A DNA stretch of 64,000 bases from Actinomadura hallensis (GTDB taxonomy: Bacteria > Actinomycetota > Actinomycetes > Streptosporangiales > Streptosporangiaceae), in contig NZ_VFPO01000001.1 of the NCBI RefSeq assembly GCF_006716765.1, forward strand, positions 4,154,001-4,218,000, written 5' to 3'. Below are positions 1-8,488 of this stretch, piece after piece (positions within the stretch are counted from its first letter, which is position 1; each line of letters begins with the position of its first letter). The notes beneath the pieces are model-generated. The model had not been told where the DNA came from, searched no databases, and saw only the letters and a list, made by a program, of their open reading frames with translations. The translations under genes were made by a program, and so were the position numbers.

Positions 1-496
1 GCAGCGGCGTCTTGGTCTGCACGTAGTGGACGTCGGCGGGGTCGTCGATCCCGGCGATCTTCATGGCCTCGCGGACGCCGGCGGCGACCGTCTCGACCAT
101 CGCGGGACGGCCGATGTCCTCGGGCAGGATGACGTCGCTCATCGCCACGCCGACCGACACGCGGGGCTCGTCGGTCCGGGGCGCCTTCGCGGGGTCGACG
201 GTGGCGAACACGGTGGCGTGCGGGCTGAGGACGCCGTCGGTGCCGCCCGACCACACCAGCGGGACCTGGCCGACCTCCTCCGCGGACCTGGTCCCCTTCT
301 CCAGCAGCACCTCGCGGAACGCGCGGTCGGCCAGCAGGCGGGTGTAGTCGTTCACGCCGCCGTTGCCCTCGGTCTTGCCGATGACGGCGAGCACCCGGTC
401 GGCCTCCAGCACGCCGTCGTCGATCAGCCGGGCCAGCCCGGACGCGTCGGTGACGCTCTCGATGGGGACCTTGCGGACTTCGATCGGATCGGGCAC
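1..496 (-). CDS. Ring-opening amidohydrolase (barbiturase / cyanuric acid amidohydrolase family), N-terminal part
   Basis: Only the first 165 codons are present; the gene runs off the left edge. The visible part matches the first of the three repeated domains of the AtzD/TrzD/barbiturase family, which hydrolyse cyclic amides with Ser-Lys dyads. Diagnostic segments are [14 protein letters not shown] (residues 40-53, dyad Lys41) and [12 protein letters not shown] (82-93, dyad Ser83). I place the start at the GTG at 496 because GAGGAG, overlapping the stop of the upstream carbamate kinase, sits 8 bases before it; the 12-base gap implies one transcript and translational coupling. Family members open either barbiturate to ureidomalonate or cyanuric acid to carboxybiuret/biuret; the sequence seen cannot separate them, but the gene neighbourhood favours barbiturate. 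Confidence 0.85.
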   Translation of the reverse strand, partial: MPDPIEVRKVPIESVTDASGLARLIDDGVLEADRVLAVIGKTEGNGGVNDYTRLLADRAFREVLLEKGTRSAEEVGQVPLVWSGGTDGVLSPHATVFATVDPAKAPRTDEPRVSVGVAMSDVILPEDIGRPAMVETVAAGVREAMKIAGIDDPADVHYVQTKTPL

Positions 497-508
497 GTTG
501 ATCGCTCC

Positions 509-1513
509 TCAGCTGCTCTGGTGATCGTTTCCTACCCGGGGCTCCGGTTCGACGACCGTCCCGGCCCTGCCGTGCGCGGCCTCGCCGAGCCGCGCCAGCG
601 ACGCGATCGCGGCGCGCCGCCCGCCGGCGGCGACGAACCGCCGCACCGCCTCCACCTTCGGTCCCATGCTGCCGCCGGCGAAGTGCCCGGCGGCGGCCAG
701 CTCGGCCAGCTCCGCGGGGGTCGTCCGGTGCAGCGGGCGCGCCCGCGGCGTGCCGAACCCGGCCACCGCGTTCTCGACGTCGGTCGCGATGACCAGGACG
801 CCCGCGCCGAGCCGCCGGGCCAGCAGCTGCGCCGCGAGGTCCTTGTCGATGACGGCCTCGACGCCGCGCAGCGTCCCGTCCGCCTCCACCACCGGCGCCC
901 CGCCGCCGCCCGCGGCGACCACGACGTACCCGGCCTCCAGCAGCGCCGCGGCGGCGTCCGCGTCCAGGATCTCCAGGGGCTCCGGCGAGGCCACCACGCG
1001 CCGCCAGCCGCGCTCGCCGAACGGGCGCCACGTCTCGCCGCGCGCCATGGCGCGGCGCGCGTCCGCCTCCGGGAAGTACCGGCCGATGGGCTTCGCGGGG
1101 TCGGCGAACGCCGGGTCGGAGGCGTCCACCAGCGTCCGGGTCACGACCGTGGCGACCGGGCGGGACACCCCGCGCGCGGCCAGCGCCCGCTCCAGCGCGT
1201 TCATGATCACCATGCCGATGGTGGCCTGGGTCTGCGCGCCGCACCAGTCCAGCGGGACCGGCGGCACCACGCCCGCGGCGAGCTGGTTCTTGATGAGCAG
1301 GTTGCCGACCTGGGGCCCGTTGCCGTGCGTGAGGGCGACGTCCGCGCCGCCGGCGACCAGCTCCGCGACCGGCGCCATCGCCCGCTCGATGGCCGCCTTC
1401 TGCGCGTCCGGCGCGGCGCTGCCGTCCGACGCGGTCATCGCGTTGCCGCCGAGCGCGACCAGGATCCGCTCGCCGCCGAGCGCTCCGCCGCCTTCGCCGC
1501 AGTTCCAGCCCAC
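509..1513 (-). CDS. arcC: Carbamate kinase
   Basis: Amino acid kinase family enzyme of 334 residues that interconverts carbamoyl phosphate + ADP with carbamate + ATP, in the cytoplasm. Visible family blocks are ILVALGGNAM near the N-terminus, THGNGPQVGNLL, DWCGAQTQATIGMVI, VVAAGGGGAPV, AVIDKDLAAQLLA and GSMGPKVEAVRRF. Length is close to the usual 310-320 residues with a short glycine-rich N-terminal extension; no internal start fits better than the GTG at 1513. It lies 12 bases upstream of the ring-opening amidohydrolase, with no arginine deiminase or ornithine carbamoyltransferase nearby. It therefore probably consumes carbamoyl phosphate released from ureide degradation and makes ATP, as AllK does in enteric allantoin degradation. 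Family assignment is firm; the physiological source is inferred. Confidence 0.92.
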   Translation of the reverse strand: MGWNCGEGGGALGGERILVALGGNAMTASDGSAAPDAQKAAIERAMAPVAELVAGGADVALTHGNGPQVGNLLIKNQLAAGVVPPVPLDWCGAQTQATIGMVIMNALERALAARGVSRPVATVVTRTLVDASDPAFADPAKPIGRYFPEADARRAMARGETWRPFGERGWRRVVASPEPLEILDADAAAALLEAGYVVVAAGGGGAPVVEADGTLRGVEAVIDKDLAAQLLARRLGAGVLVIATDVENAVAGFGTPRARPLHRTTPAELAELAAAGHFAGGSMGPKVEAVRRFVAAGGRRAAIASLARLGEAAHGRAGTVVEPEPRVGNDHQSS

Positions 1514-1602
1514 GGCCGAACGCTAGCCCGCGCGGAGGGCGGCGCTCATGGGCGAAACCAGCCCAAGGAGCGCCGCCCGTTCGGCAATCTCCGCCCAACC
1601 GG

Positions 1603-2766
1603 TCAGGGCCGCTCGCCCAGGGACCCCACCCAGCCCGTGCGCAGGTAGGTCACCGACAGGCCCGCGTCGCCGTCCTCGCCGACGAACGACTGGTAGGCCA
1701 GCAGTTCGGCCGTCCTCGGGTCGATGACCAGCCGGATGCGCCCCCCGGGACCGGCCATCGACACCGCCGTGCCCCGGCGGCCGTGGTCGTCGGTGACCGC
1801 GCCGTCCGCCCGCACGCCCGGCTGCCCGGCCAGGACCCGGTACAGCGCGGCCTTCGTGCCCGGGGTGATCGGGCCCGCCAGCAGGTCCTGCGCGGTCGTC
1901 CACACGAAGTACGGGTAGGGGTCGACGTTCTCCCGGCCGCCCGCCTCCCGCGCGTCGGCCGCGTGGCGGCGCCGCAGTTCCCTCTCCAGCCGCCGCGCGT
2001 CCACCGGGAGCCTGCGCAGCTCGTCCATGGACAGCTTCTCGTTCCCGATCTGGTACTGGATCGGGATGTCGTAGTTGTTCACCGACGGGGCCCGGTCCTC
2101 CTCGGACAGCAGCTCGGGCGACCCGGCCCGGCGCCACTCCGCCTTGTCGCGGGGCGTGGGGAAGGAGGTCTTCACGCCGATGCCGGTGACCGTCCTCGTG
2201 CGGTCGCGGGGGGACCGCGCCGTCCAGCTCTCCTCCCCGCCCGTGGTGACGAAGGTGTAGGGAAGCTTCTTGGGCTCCCGCACCCGGCCGGCACGGCCGT
2301 CGGACGGGCGCTGCAGCCCGACGCCCGGCAGGTCCGACTCGTACTCGTGCGTCGCCCTGGTCTGGCTGCGCACGTACCAGTAGCGGCCCGCCTCCGCCGG
2401 GGCGCGCTCGGCCGTCTCGGCGCCCGCGAGGAGGATCGAGCGCGCGTCGAGGACGCCCCCGGACGGCGCGGCGGGCGCGGCCGGCGCGGGCGCGGAGTCC
2501 CCGCCGGTCGTCACGATGACGCCGGCGGCGGCGCAGGCCGCGGCCGCGAGACCGGCGGCCAGCAGGACGGGACGGCGCCCGCGGGCCCGGCGGCGGAGCC
2601 CGGTGTCCGCCTCGGCGGGGGTGTTCGTCTCGGCGGAGCCGTTCATGGCGCGCGCGAGGTCGTGGTCGCGGCGGCGCGCGTACCCCTCGTCCGCCAGGTC
2701 GTCCAGGGCGGCGGGGCGCAGCGCGCGGAAGGTCGTGTCGGTCCTCATGCCGTCTCCTGTGGTCAT
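1603..2766 (-). CDS. CU044_5270-type single-pass membrane protein, partner of the adjacent ECF sigma factor
   Basis: The 387-residue protein has a charged cytoplasmic N-terminus (about 1-66), one membrane segment (about 67-88, rich in Leu/Ala) and a large extracytoplasmic domain. That domain carries the YWYVRSQT and DPRTAELLAYQ features typical of the actinomycete family annotated as CU044_5270. Its ATG overlaps the sigma gene stop by four bases (ATGA), so the two are translationally coupled. By analogy with sigma/anti-sigma pairs it may sense an extracytoplasmic signal and hold the sigma factor, but no zinc-binding anti-sigma motif (HxxxCxxC) is visible. The function is inferred from topology and coupling only. 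Confidence 0.6.
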   Translation of the reverse strand: MTTGDGMRTDTTFRALRPAALDDLADEGYARRRDHDLARAMNGSAETNTPAEADTGLRRRARGRRPVLLAAGLAAAACAAAGVIVTTGGDSAPAPAAPAAPSGGVLDARSILLAGAETAERAPAEAGRYWYVRSQTRATHEYESDLPGVGLQRPSDGRAGRVREPKKLPYTFVTTGGEESWTARSPRDRTRTVTGIGVKTSFPTPRDKAEWRRAGSPELLSEEDRAPSVNNYDIPIQYQIGNEKLSMDELRRLPVDARRLERELRRRHAADAREAGGRENVDPYPYFVWTTAQDLLAGPITPGTKAALYRVLAGQPGVRADGAVTDDHGRRGTAVSMAGPGGRIRLVIDPRTAELLAYQSFVGEDGDAGLSVTYLRTGWVGSLGERP

Positions 2767-3362
2767 CGGGCCGCCTCCTCGGCGACGTGGGCGGCCGGGG
2801 CGGTCCGGCCGGTGGTGCCGCTGCCCGTGCGGGTGCCGGTGCCGGTGTCGGTTCTGGCGCCGGCGGCGCCGGGGGCGTCCAGGGCGCGGGCCAGCCGCCG
2901 CCGCGCCCGGTGGAGCCGGACGGCGAAGGCGGGCGCCGAGCAGCCCACGACCTTCGCCGCCTGCCGGGAGTCGAGACCGTGCCAGTTGACGAGCGCGAGG
3001 ATCTCCAGATCGCGTTCGGGCAGCGCGGCGACGGCCGCCAGCGCGGTCTCGCGTTCCACGACGTGCGCGGCGACGTCCCAGGCCGCGAGGTCCTGGGGCG
3101 TGGTCAGCGCCCGGATGCGCTCGGCCAGGGCCCGCCCCCGCCGGCCCCGGTCGCGCTGCTTGTGCAGCAGGTTGCGGGCGACGCCGAGCAGCCAGGGCAG
3201 CGCCGGGTCGCCGACGTCGTCCAGCCGCCGCCAGGCGATCAGGAAGGTCTCGCCCGCGATGTCCTCCGCCGTGTGGGGCTCGGCATGGGTGAGCGCGTAC
3301 GCCAGCACGCGCCGGTGGTTCTCGTCGTACAGGCGGGTGAACCGTGATTCGGGATCATCCAC
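2763..3362 (-). CDS. ECF-type RNA polymerase sigma factor
   Basis: 199 residues with a sigma region 2 (FTRLYDENHRRVLAYAL, then EDIAGETFLIAWRRL near 32-48) and a sigma region 4 helix-turn-helix (LPERDLEILALVNWHGLDS and the following RQAAKVVGCSAPAFAVRLHRA). The C-terminal tail of about 20 residues is Gly/Thr/Arg-rich and looks unstructured. Start is the GTG at 3362, with GAGG about 9 bases upstream. It directs RNA polymerase to a small regulon, probably including its own operon, whose second gene encodes a membrane protein overlapping by ATGA. The target promoters are not recognisable here. Confidence 0.85.
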   Translation of the reverse strand: MDDPESRFTRLYDENHRRVLAYALTHAEPHTAEDIAGETFLIAWRRLDDVGDPALPWLLGVARNLLHKQRDRGRRGRALAERIRALTTPQDLAAWDVAAHVVERETALAAVAALPERDLEILALVNWHGLDSRQAAKVVGCSAPAFAVRLHRARRRLARALDAPGAAGARTDTGTGTRTGSGTTGRTAPAAHVAEEAAR

Positions 3363-3407
3363 GAAGACCTCATCTCGAAGTGGGGCATCGTGACGTAATC
3401 CCTCGGG

Positions 3408-3432
3408 GGCCGCGCGATTTACAGCCGCGGCC
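3408..3432 (-). terminator. Candidate GC-rich hairpin terminator after the aminotransferase gene
   Basis: GGCCGCG at 3408-3414 pairs with CGCGGCC at 3426-3432 around an AT-rich loop of 11 bases. It begins 9 bases downstream of the aminotransferase stop and lies before the sigma gene start. There is no clear U tract, as is usual in actinomycetes. Confidence 0.4.
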
Positions 3433-3440
3433 GGGATTTC

Positions 3441-4604
3441 TCAGCGCAGCCGGGCGAGGCGCTCCACGGCCTCGTCGATCACCTCGTCGCGCTTGCAGAA
3501 CGCGAAGCGGACGAAGTGCGCGCCGGCGTCGGCGTGGTCGTAGAACACCTGCGACGGGATCGCGACGACGCCCGCCCTCTCCGGCAGGGCGCGGGTCAGC
3601 TCGATGCCGTCGGAGAAGCCCAGCGGCCGGATGTCGGCCTGCACGAAGTAGGTGCCCTGCGGCCGGTACGCGGTGAACCCGGCGGCCTCCAGGCCGGTGA
3701 TGAGGCGGTCCCGCTTGGCCTGGAGCGACTTGCGCAGCTCCTCCACCCAGGGGATCTCGTTGGCCAGCGCGTACGCGGCGGCCCGCTGGTAGGGGGCGCT
3801 GACGGCGTAGGTGAGGAACTGCTTCACCGTCTGGACCGCCCGGATGTAGGGGGCGGGGGCGGTCACCCAGCCGGTCTTCCATCCGGTGACGGAGAACGAC
3901 TTGCCCGCCGACGACACCGACACCGTCCGCTCGCGCATGCCGTCGAGGGTCGCCAGCGGGATGTGCTCGGCGTCGTCGAACGTCAGGTACTCGTAGACCT
4001 CGTCGGTGACGGCGACCAGGTCGCGCTCGCGGCAGACGTCCGCGATGGCCTCCAGCTCGGCGCGGGTGAACACGGTCCCGGCCGGGTTGTGCGGCGAGTT
4101 CACCAGGATCGCGCGGGTGCGGGGGCCGACGGCGGCCCGCAGCTCGTCGGGGTCGAAGGTGAACCGCCCCTCCACCGGGCGCAGCATGACGGGCCTGCGG
4201 ACCGCCCCGGCGAGCGCGATCACGGCCGCGTAGGAGTCGTAGTACGGCTCGAAGACGACGACCTCGTCCCCGGGCTGGGCCAGCGCGAGCACCGACGCGG
4301 CGATCCCCTCGGTGGCGCCCACGGTCACGAACACCTCGGTCGCCGGGTCGTACGTCAGCCCGTACCGCTCCCGCCGCTGCGCCGCCACGGCCTCGCGCAG
4401 CTCCGGCAGCCCGGGGCCGGGCGGATACTGGTTGTCGCCCGACCTGATGGCCTCCATCGCGGTCTCCAGCACGCCCTCCGGGCCGCCGGTGTCCGGGAAG
4501 CCCTGGCCGAGGTTGATCGCACCGGTCCGGACGGCGAGGGCCGACATCTCGGCGAAGATCGTCTCGCCGAATCCCTGCATGCGCGCTACGAGAGGCTCAC
4601 CCAC
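3441..4604 (-). CDS. Class I pyridoxal-phosphate aminotransferase (DapC/kynurenine aminotransferase-like)
   Basis: Fold-type I PLP aminotransferase. The block NLGQGFPDTGGPEGVL lies near the N-terminus, NSPHNPAGTVF in the middle, VTDEVYEYLTF carries the cofactor-binding Asp/Tyr, and SSAGKSFSVTGWKTGW holds the Schiff-base lysine. Relatives act as N-succinyldiaminopimelate or kynurenine/glutamine aminotransferases; the substrate cannot be fixed from sequence. I chose the GTG at 4604 because TACCCT lies 7 bases before it, a spacing typical of leaderless actinomycete transcripts; an in-frame GTG at 4640 is the alternative. It follows matB on the same strand after about 120 bases, so it may have its own promoter. 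No direct tie to the ureide genes is evident. Confidence 0.85.
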   Translation of the reverse strand: MGEPLVARMQGFGETIFAEMSALAVRTGAINLGQGFPDTGGPEGVLETAMEAIRSGDNQYPPGPGLPELREAVAAQRRERYGLTYDPATEVFVTVGATEGIAASVLALAQPGDEVVVFEPYYDSYAAVIALAGAVRRPVMLRPVEGRFTFDPDELRAAVGPRTRAILVNSPHNPAGTVFTRAELEAIADVCRERDLVAVTDEVYEYLTFDDAEHIPLATLDGMRERTVSVSSAGKSFSVTGWKTGWVTAPAPYIRAVQTVKQFLTYAVSAPYQRAAAYALANEIPWVEELRKSLQAKRDRLITGLEAAGFTAYRPQGTYFVQADIRPLGFSDGIELTRALPERAGVVAIPSQVFYDHADAGAHFVRFAFCKRDEVIDEAVERLARLR

Positions 4605-4722
4605 GCCGACAAGGGTAACGGCGCCGGACCCGTCTCCCACGCCGGGCGGCGGAGACGGCGCGGGGCCGGGACGCCCGTCGCGCGCGTGGCCCGGCGGTCG
4701 TCCTGAGGCGGTCAGGCGGGCG

Positions 4723-6120
4723 TCACGGGGCGGTCAGGCGGGTCTTGACGACCTTGCCCATCGCGTTGCGCGGCAGCGCGTCCACCAGGTGCACCACGCG
4801 GGGGCGCTTGTGCACCGACAGGCTGCCGGCGACGAAGTCGATGAGCTGCTTCTCCTCCACCCCGTCCGCGACCACGAAGGCCGTGACCTGCTCGCCGAGG
4901 TCGTCGTGGGGCGTGCCGACGACCGCGGCCTCCCGCACGGCGGGGTGCGCGAGCAGCGCGTTCTCGATCTCGCCAGCGCCGATGCGGTAGCCGCCGCTCT
5001 TGATGAGGTCGGTGGACGCGCGGCCGACGATCCGGTGCCAGCCGTCCGGGCCGATGGTGGCGATGTCGCCGGTGCGGAACCACCCGTCCTCGGTGAACGA
5101 CGCGGCGGTGGCGTCGGGACGGTTGAGGTACCCCTTGAACAGCAGCGGCGCGCGGACGTGCAGCTCCCCCGGCGTCTCCCCGTCGTGCGGGACGGGGGCG
5201 CCGTCCTCCCCCCTCAGGCGGGTCTCGACGCCGGGCAGGGGCGTGCCGACGTATCCAGGGCGCCGGTCGCCGTCGGCGCGCGCGCTGACCGTGATGAGGG
5301 TCTCGGTCATGCCGTAGCGCTCGACGGGCCGGTGGCCGGTGAGCTCCGACAGCCGCTCGAACACGGGCACGGGCAGGGGCGCGCTGCCGGAGACCAGCAG
5401 GCGCGCGCCGCCGAGCGCCCGCGCGGCCGACGGGTCGCCCGCCGTCCTCGACCAGACGGTGGGGACGCCGAAGAACAGGCTCCCGCCGTCGTCCTGCGCC
5501 GCCGCCGCGTACGCCTCGGGCTTGGGGCGGCCCGTGTGGATCAGCGGCGACCCCACCCGCAGCGCCCCGAGCACGCCGAGGATGAGGCCGTGCACGTGGA
5601 ACAGCGGGAGCCCGTGGACGAGCACGTCCTCCGGAGTCCAGGCCCAGGCGCCGGCGAGGGCGTCGAGCCCGGCGGCGATCGCGCCCCGCGAGATCAGCAC
5701 GCCCTTGGGGGCGCCGGTCGTCCCGCTCGTGTAGAGGATCATGGCCGTCGCGTCGGCGTCCGCGCCGGACCGCTCGCCGCCGTTGCGCGGGAGCGCGTCG
5801 ACGGGCACCAGCGGCGGCTCCCCGTCCGCCCGTTCCGCGCCGCCCGCGGCCAGCAGCAGGCTCGCGCCCGAGTCGCCGAGGATGTGGGCGCGCTCGGCGG
5901 GCCCCGAGTCGGGCGGCACCGGCACCACCGGGACGCCCGCGAGGACGCCGCCGACGACGGCCGCGACCGTCTCCGGCGTCGCGGTGGCGTGGACGGCGAC
6001 GGAGTCCGCGCCGCGAATCTCGGCGGCGACGGCCGACGCCCATCCGAGCAGCTCGTCGCGCCCCAGTTCCCGTCCGGCGATCCGCACCGGGCCGCCGTTC
6101 TCCCCGAGCAGGTCCATCAC
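4723..6120 (-). CDS. matB: MatB-like malonyl-CoA synthetase (acyl-CoA synthetase/AMP-ligase)
   Basis: ANL-superfamily ligase of 465 residues that activates a carboxylate with ATP and CoA. The P-loop motif YTSGTTGAPKG is at 130-140, ERYGMTETL at 267-275, GWFRTGDIA marks the hinge region, and the catalytic lysine is in NAMGKVVK near 456. The segment TPEDVLVHGLPLFHVHGL and the block DLIKSGGYRIGAGEIENALL strongly resemble Streptomyces MatB, which makes malonyl-CoA from malonate. The gene overlaps the upstream CoA-transferase: GTG at 6120 shares GTGA with its stop, and an ATG follows immediately. Malonate is an end product of oxidative pyrimidine degradation, which may link this gene to the barbiturase family gene at the left edge. 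A role in fatty acid or polyketide supply is the alternative. Confidence 0.82.
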   Translation of the reverse strand: MMDLLGENGGPVRIAGRELGRDELLGWASAVAAEIRGADSVAVHATATPETVAAVVGGVLAGVPVVPVPPDSGPAERAHILGDSGASLLLAAGGAERADGEPPLVPVDALPRNGGERSGADADATAMILYTSGTTGAPKGVLISRGAIAAGLDALAGAWAWTPEDVLVHGLPLFHVHGLILGVLGALRVGSPLIHTGRPKPEAYAAAAQDDGGSLFFGVPTVWSRTAGDPSAARALGGARLLVSGSAPLPVPVFERLSELTGHRPVERYGMTETLITVSARADGDRRPGYVGTPLPGVETRLRGEDGAPVPHDGETPGELHVRAPLLFKGYLNRPDATAASFTEDGWFRTGDIATIGPDGWHRIVGRASTDLIKSGGYRIGAGEIENALLAHPAVREAAVVGTPHDDLGEQVTAFVVADGVEEKQLIDFVAGSLSVHKRPRVVHLVDALPRNAMGKVVKTRLTAP

Positions 6121-7325
6121 TCGCCCCTCTCCCTGTCGTCCGGCCGGTCCGTTTCGTCCCGCCGGTCCGCCTGGTTCCGCCGGTCCATCTCGTCCAGCCA
6201 GGCCCGGACCGCCTCATTGTGCTCGCCGAGGAGGGGCGGCGCACGGTGCTCGCGCGGCGGCGCCCCGTCGAACCGCAGCGGCGGCCCCGGCAGCTCGATC
6301 CGCCCGAGCTGCGGGTGGTCGACCTCGACGACGAGGCCCTGCGAGCGGGTCTGCTCCCACTCGTACACCTCGTCGATCGACCGGATGGCCCCGGCGGGGA
6401 CGCCCGCCTCGCCGAGCCGCGCCAGCCACGTCTCGCGGGTGTCGCCGGCGAGGACCCGCTCGATGTCGGCGGTCAGCTCGGCGCGGCGCGCGGACCGGTC
6501 CGGGATCGTCGCGTACCGGGGGTCGTCGGGGTCGAGGCCGACGACCGGCGCGAACCTGCGCCACAGGCCCTGGTTGGCGACGCCGATCTGGATCGGCCCG
6601 TCCTTGCAGCGGAACGTTCCATACGGCGCGATCGACGGGTGGTCGTTGCCGGCGGACTCGGGGACCTCGCGCGCGACCGTCCAGCGCGTCCCCTGGAACA
6701 TGTGCGCGCCGACGACCGACGCCAGCAGCGACGTGCGGACGACCGCGCCGCGCCCGGTGCGCTCCCGCTCGTACAGGGCGGCCAGCACCCCGGCGACGCC
6801 GTTGCCCGCCGCGAGGATGTCGGCGATCGACAGGCCGACCTTGCTCGGCGTGCCCGGCGGCCCCGTCACGCTCATGACGCCCGCCTCGCCCTGCACGATC
6901 GCGTCGTAGCCGGGGCGGCCGCCCTCCGGCCCGTCGTGCCCGAACCCGGTGATCGACAGGACGATGAGGCGGGGGTTCAGCTCGTGCAGCCGCCCGACCG
7001 GGAAGCCGAGCCGGTCGAGGACGCCCGGCCGGAAGTTCTCCACGAGCACGTCGGCGTGCCGGACCAGCCTCTCCAGGGTGTCCCTGCCGTCGCCGGACTT
7101 CAGGTCGAGGGTGATCGACTCCTTGTTCCGGTTGACCGACAGGTAGTAGGTGCTGACGCGCTCCCGCCCGGCGAACGGCGGGCCCCAGCCGCGGGTCTCG
7201 TCCCCGCCGGGCTGCTCGACCTTGATCACCCTCGCGCCGAGGTCGGCGAGCGTCATCGTGGCCTGCGGGCCCGCCACGACGCGGCTGAGGTCGACGATCA
7301 CGACGCCTTCGAGCGGTCCGGGCAA
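6117..7325 (-). CDS. CaiB/BaiF family (class III) CoA-transferase
   Basis: 402 residues with family III features: GPLEGVVIVDLSRVVAGP at the N-terminus, GADVR-type segment LADLGARVIKVEQPGGD, LDLKSGDGRDTLERLV, ENFRPGVLDRLG and GYDAIVQGEAG, where the Asp is the catalytic residue that forms an acyl-aspartyl intermediate. The TTG at 7325 is chosen because AAGGAGG stands 6-7 bases upstream; a longer frame upstream lacks family similarity. The C-terminus ends in an odd Asp/Arg-rich tail of about 20 residues. It is coupled to matB, so the pair may exchange CoA between malonate (or a related acid) and another acyl group; the true acyl donor and acceptor are unknown. Confidence 0.85.
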   Translation of the reverse strand: MPGPLEGVVIVDLSRVVAGPQATMTLADLGARVIKVEQPGGDETRGWGPPFAGRERVSTYYLSVNRNKESITLDLKSGDGRDTLERLVRHADVLVENFRPGVLDRLGFPVGRLHELNPRLIVLSITGFGHDGPEGGRPGYDAIVQGEAGVMSVTGPPGTPSKVGLSIADILAAGNGVAGVLAALYERERTGRGAVVRTSLLASVVGAHMFQGTRWTVAREVPESAGNDHPSIAPYGTFRCKDGPIQIGVANQGLWRRFAPVVGLDPDDPRYATIPDRSARRAELTADIERVLAGDTRETWLARLGEAGVPAGAIRSIDEVYEWEQTRSQGLVVEVDHPQLGRIELPGPPLRFDGAPPREHRAPPLLGEHNEAVRAWLDEMDRRNQADRRDETDRPDDRERGE

Positions 7326-7390
7326 GGACGTCCTCCTTCGGGGGGCGGGCACCTGGAAGTATGCCGTCCGCGGGCCCGGAGGGCGACGGA

Positions 7391-8293
7391 TCAGCGTCTC
7401 AGGACCGTCTCGCGCCCCACGCGCGACAGCTTCTCGGGATTGTGGACGAAGTACAGGCCGGTGATGAGCCCGTCCTCGACCCGGACCGCCACGACCCCGT
7501 CGAGCTCCGCGCCGAGCCGCAGCACGAGCCCCGGCCACCCGTTGAGCTGGACCGGCACGGCCGAGACCCGGTCGCCGACTCGCTCCCAGCCCGCGACCAG
7601 CAGGCGGGCCACCTTGCGCGCGCCGACGACGGGGCGCGGCACGGCCTTCCGGACTCCCCCGCCGTCGCTCAGGAGGACGACCTCCGGCGCGAGGACGTCG
7701 AGCAGGCCCTGCAGGTCACCGGTCTCGACCGCCCGGTGGAACGCCCGGAGGGCGGCCCGGGTCTGCGCCGGGGAGACGGGGTCGCGGGGCCGCCGGGCGG
7801 CGACGTGCGAGCGCGCCCGGTGCGCGATCTGGCGTACCGACGCCCGGTTCCTGCCGACGGCCTCGGCGATCTCGCCGTAGGGCAGGTCGAACACCTCGCG
7901 CAGCACGAACACGGCCCGCTCGACCGGGTTGAGGGACTCCAGCACCACCAGCATCGCCATGGAGACGCTGTCGGCCAGCACGACGTCCTCGGCGACGTCC
8001 GGGGCGGTCAGCAGCGGCTCGGGCAGCCAGGACCCGACGTAGTTCTCCCTGCGGCGGCCGAGCGTCCGCAGCCTGCCCAGCGCCTGCCGGGCGGCGATCC
8101 GCACCAGGTACGCACGGTGGTCGCGCACCGCGCCGAGGTCGACGTCCGCCCACCGCATCCAGGTCTCCTGCAGGACGTCCTCGGCGTCGGAGGCCGAGCC
8201 GAGCAGCTCGTACGCGACGGTGAACAGCAGGTCGCGGTGGGCGACGAACGTCTCGGTGGCGGGGTCCGCGCTCCCCGCGCCGCACTGGCTCAT
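7391..8293 (-). CDS. ECF41-type sigma factor (SigJ-like) with C-terminal SnoaL-like domain
   Basis: 300 residues: sigma region 2 (about 15-75), region 4 (about 118-165, EIAEAVGRNRASVRQIAHRARS) and a fused NTF2/SnoaL-like domain (about 178-290). Three motifs characteristic of the ECF41 group are present: WLPEP at 89-93 in the linker, DGGG at 210-213, and NPEKL at 285-289. In studied ECF41 factors the C-terminal domain modulates activity instead of a separate anti-sigma factor. The gene is divergent from a DoxX-family gene, the usual ECF41 arrangement, and near-identical divergent promoter-like elements lie between them, suggesting autoregulation. Start ATG at 8293. Confidence 0.92.
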   Translation of the reverse strand: MSQCGAGSADPATETFVAHRDLLFTVAYELLGSASDAEDVLQETWMRWADVDLGAVRDHRAYLVRIAARQALGRLRTLGRRRENYVGSWLPEPLLTAPDVAEDVVLADSVSMAMLVVLESLNPVERAVFVLREVFDLPYGEIAEAVGRNRASVRQIAHRARSHVAARRPRDPVSPAQTRAALRAFHRAVETGDLQGLLDVLAPEVVLLSDGGGVRKAVPRPVVGARKVARLLVAGWERVGDRVSAVPVQLNGWPGLVLRLGAELDGVVAVRVEDGLITGLYFVHNPEKLSRVGRETVLRR

Positions 8294-8344
8294 GGCTGGC
8301 TCCTACCCGCTCGCGTCTCCGGCCGCACCCGCGACCGGTCACGT

Positions 8345-8377
8345 GCACAAGACACCGGCGGCCGCCGTCCTGTGACA
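8345..8377 (-). promoter_or_regulatory. ECF41-type promoter candidate for the sigma gene
   Basis: Read on the minus strand, TGTCACA (8377-8371) is followed after 16 bases by TGTC (8354-8351), resembling the TGTCACA / CGTC promoter described for ECF41 sigma factors. Predicted transcription would start about 50 bases before the sigma gene ATG. The same 26-base arrangement occurs divergently at 8412-8438. Confidence 0.6.
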
Positions 8378-8411
8378 CCCGCGCCCGGTGGCGCACGTCA
8401 CAGGGCCGCGG

Positions 8412-8438
8412 CGTCACAGGACGGCGCGCGGCGGCATC
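8412..8438 (+). promoter_or_regulatory. ECF41-type promoter candidate for the DoxX gene
   Basis: CGTCACA (8412-8418), then 16 bases, then CATC (8435-8438). The eight bases after the -35-like element (GGACGGCG) are identical to those in the divergent element upstream of the sigma gene, and TCTGTTGC follows where the other has TCTTGTGC. It lies about 45 bases before the DoxX start. Confidence 0.6.
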
Positions 8439-8488
8439 TGTTGCTCGACGGACCTCCGCTCTAACGACCGCATCATCTGGAGAATCTC

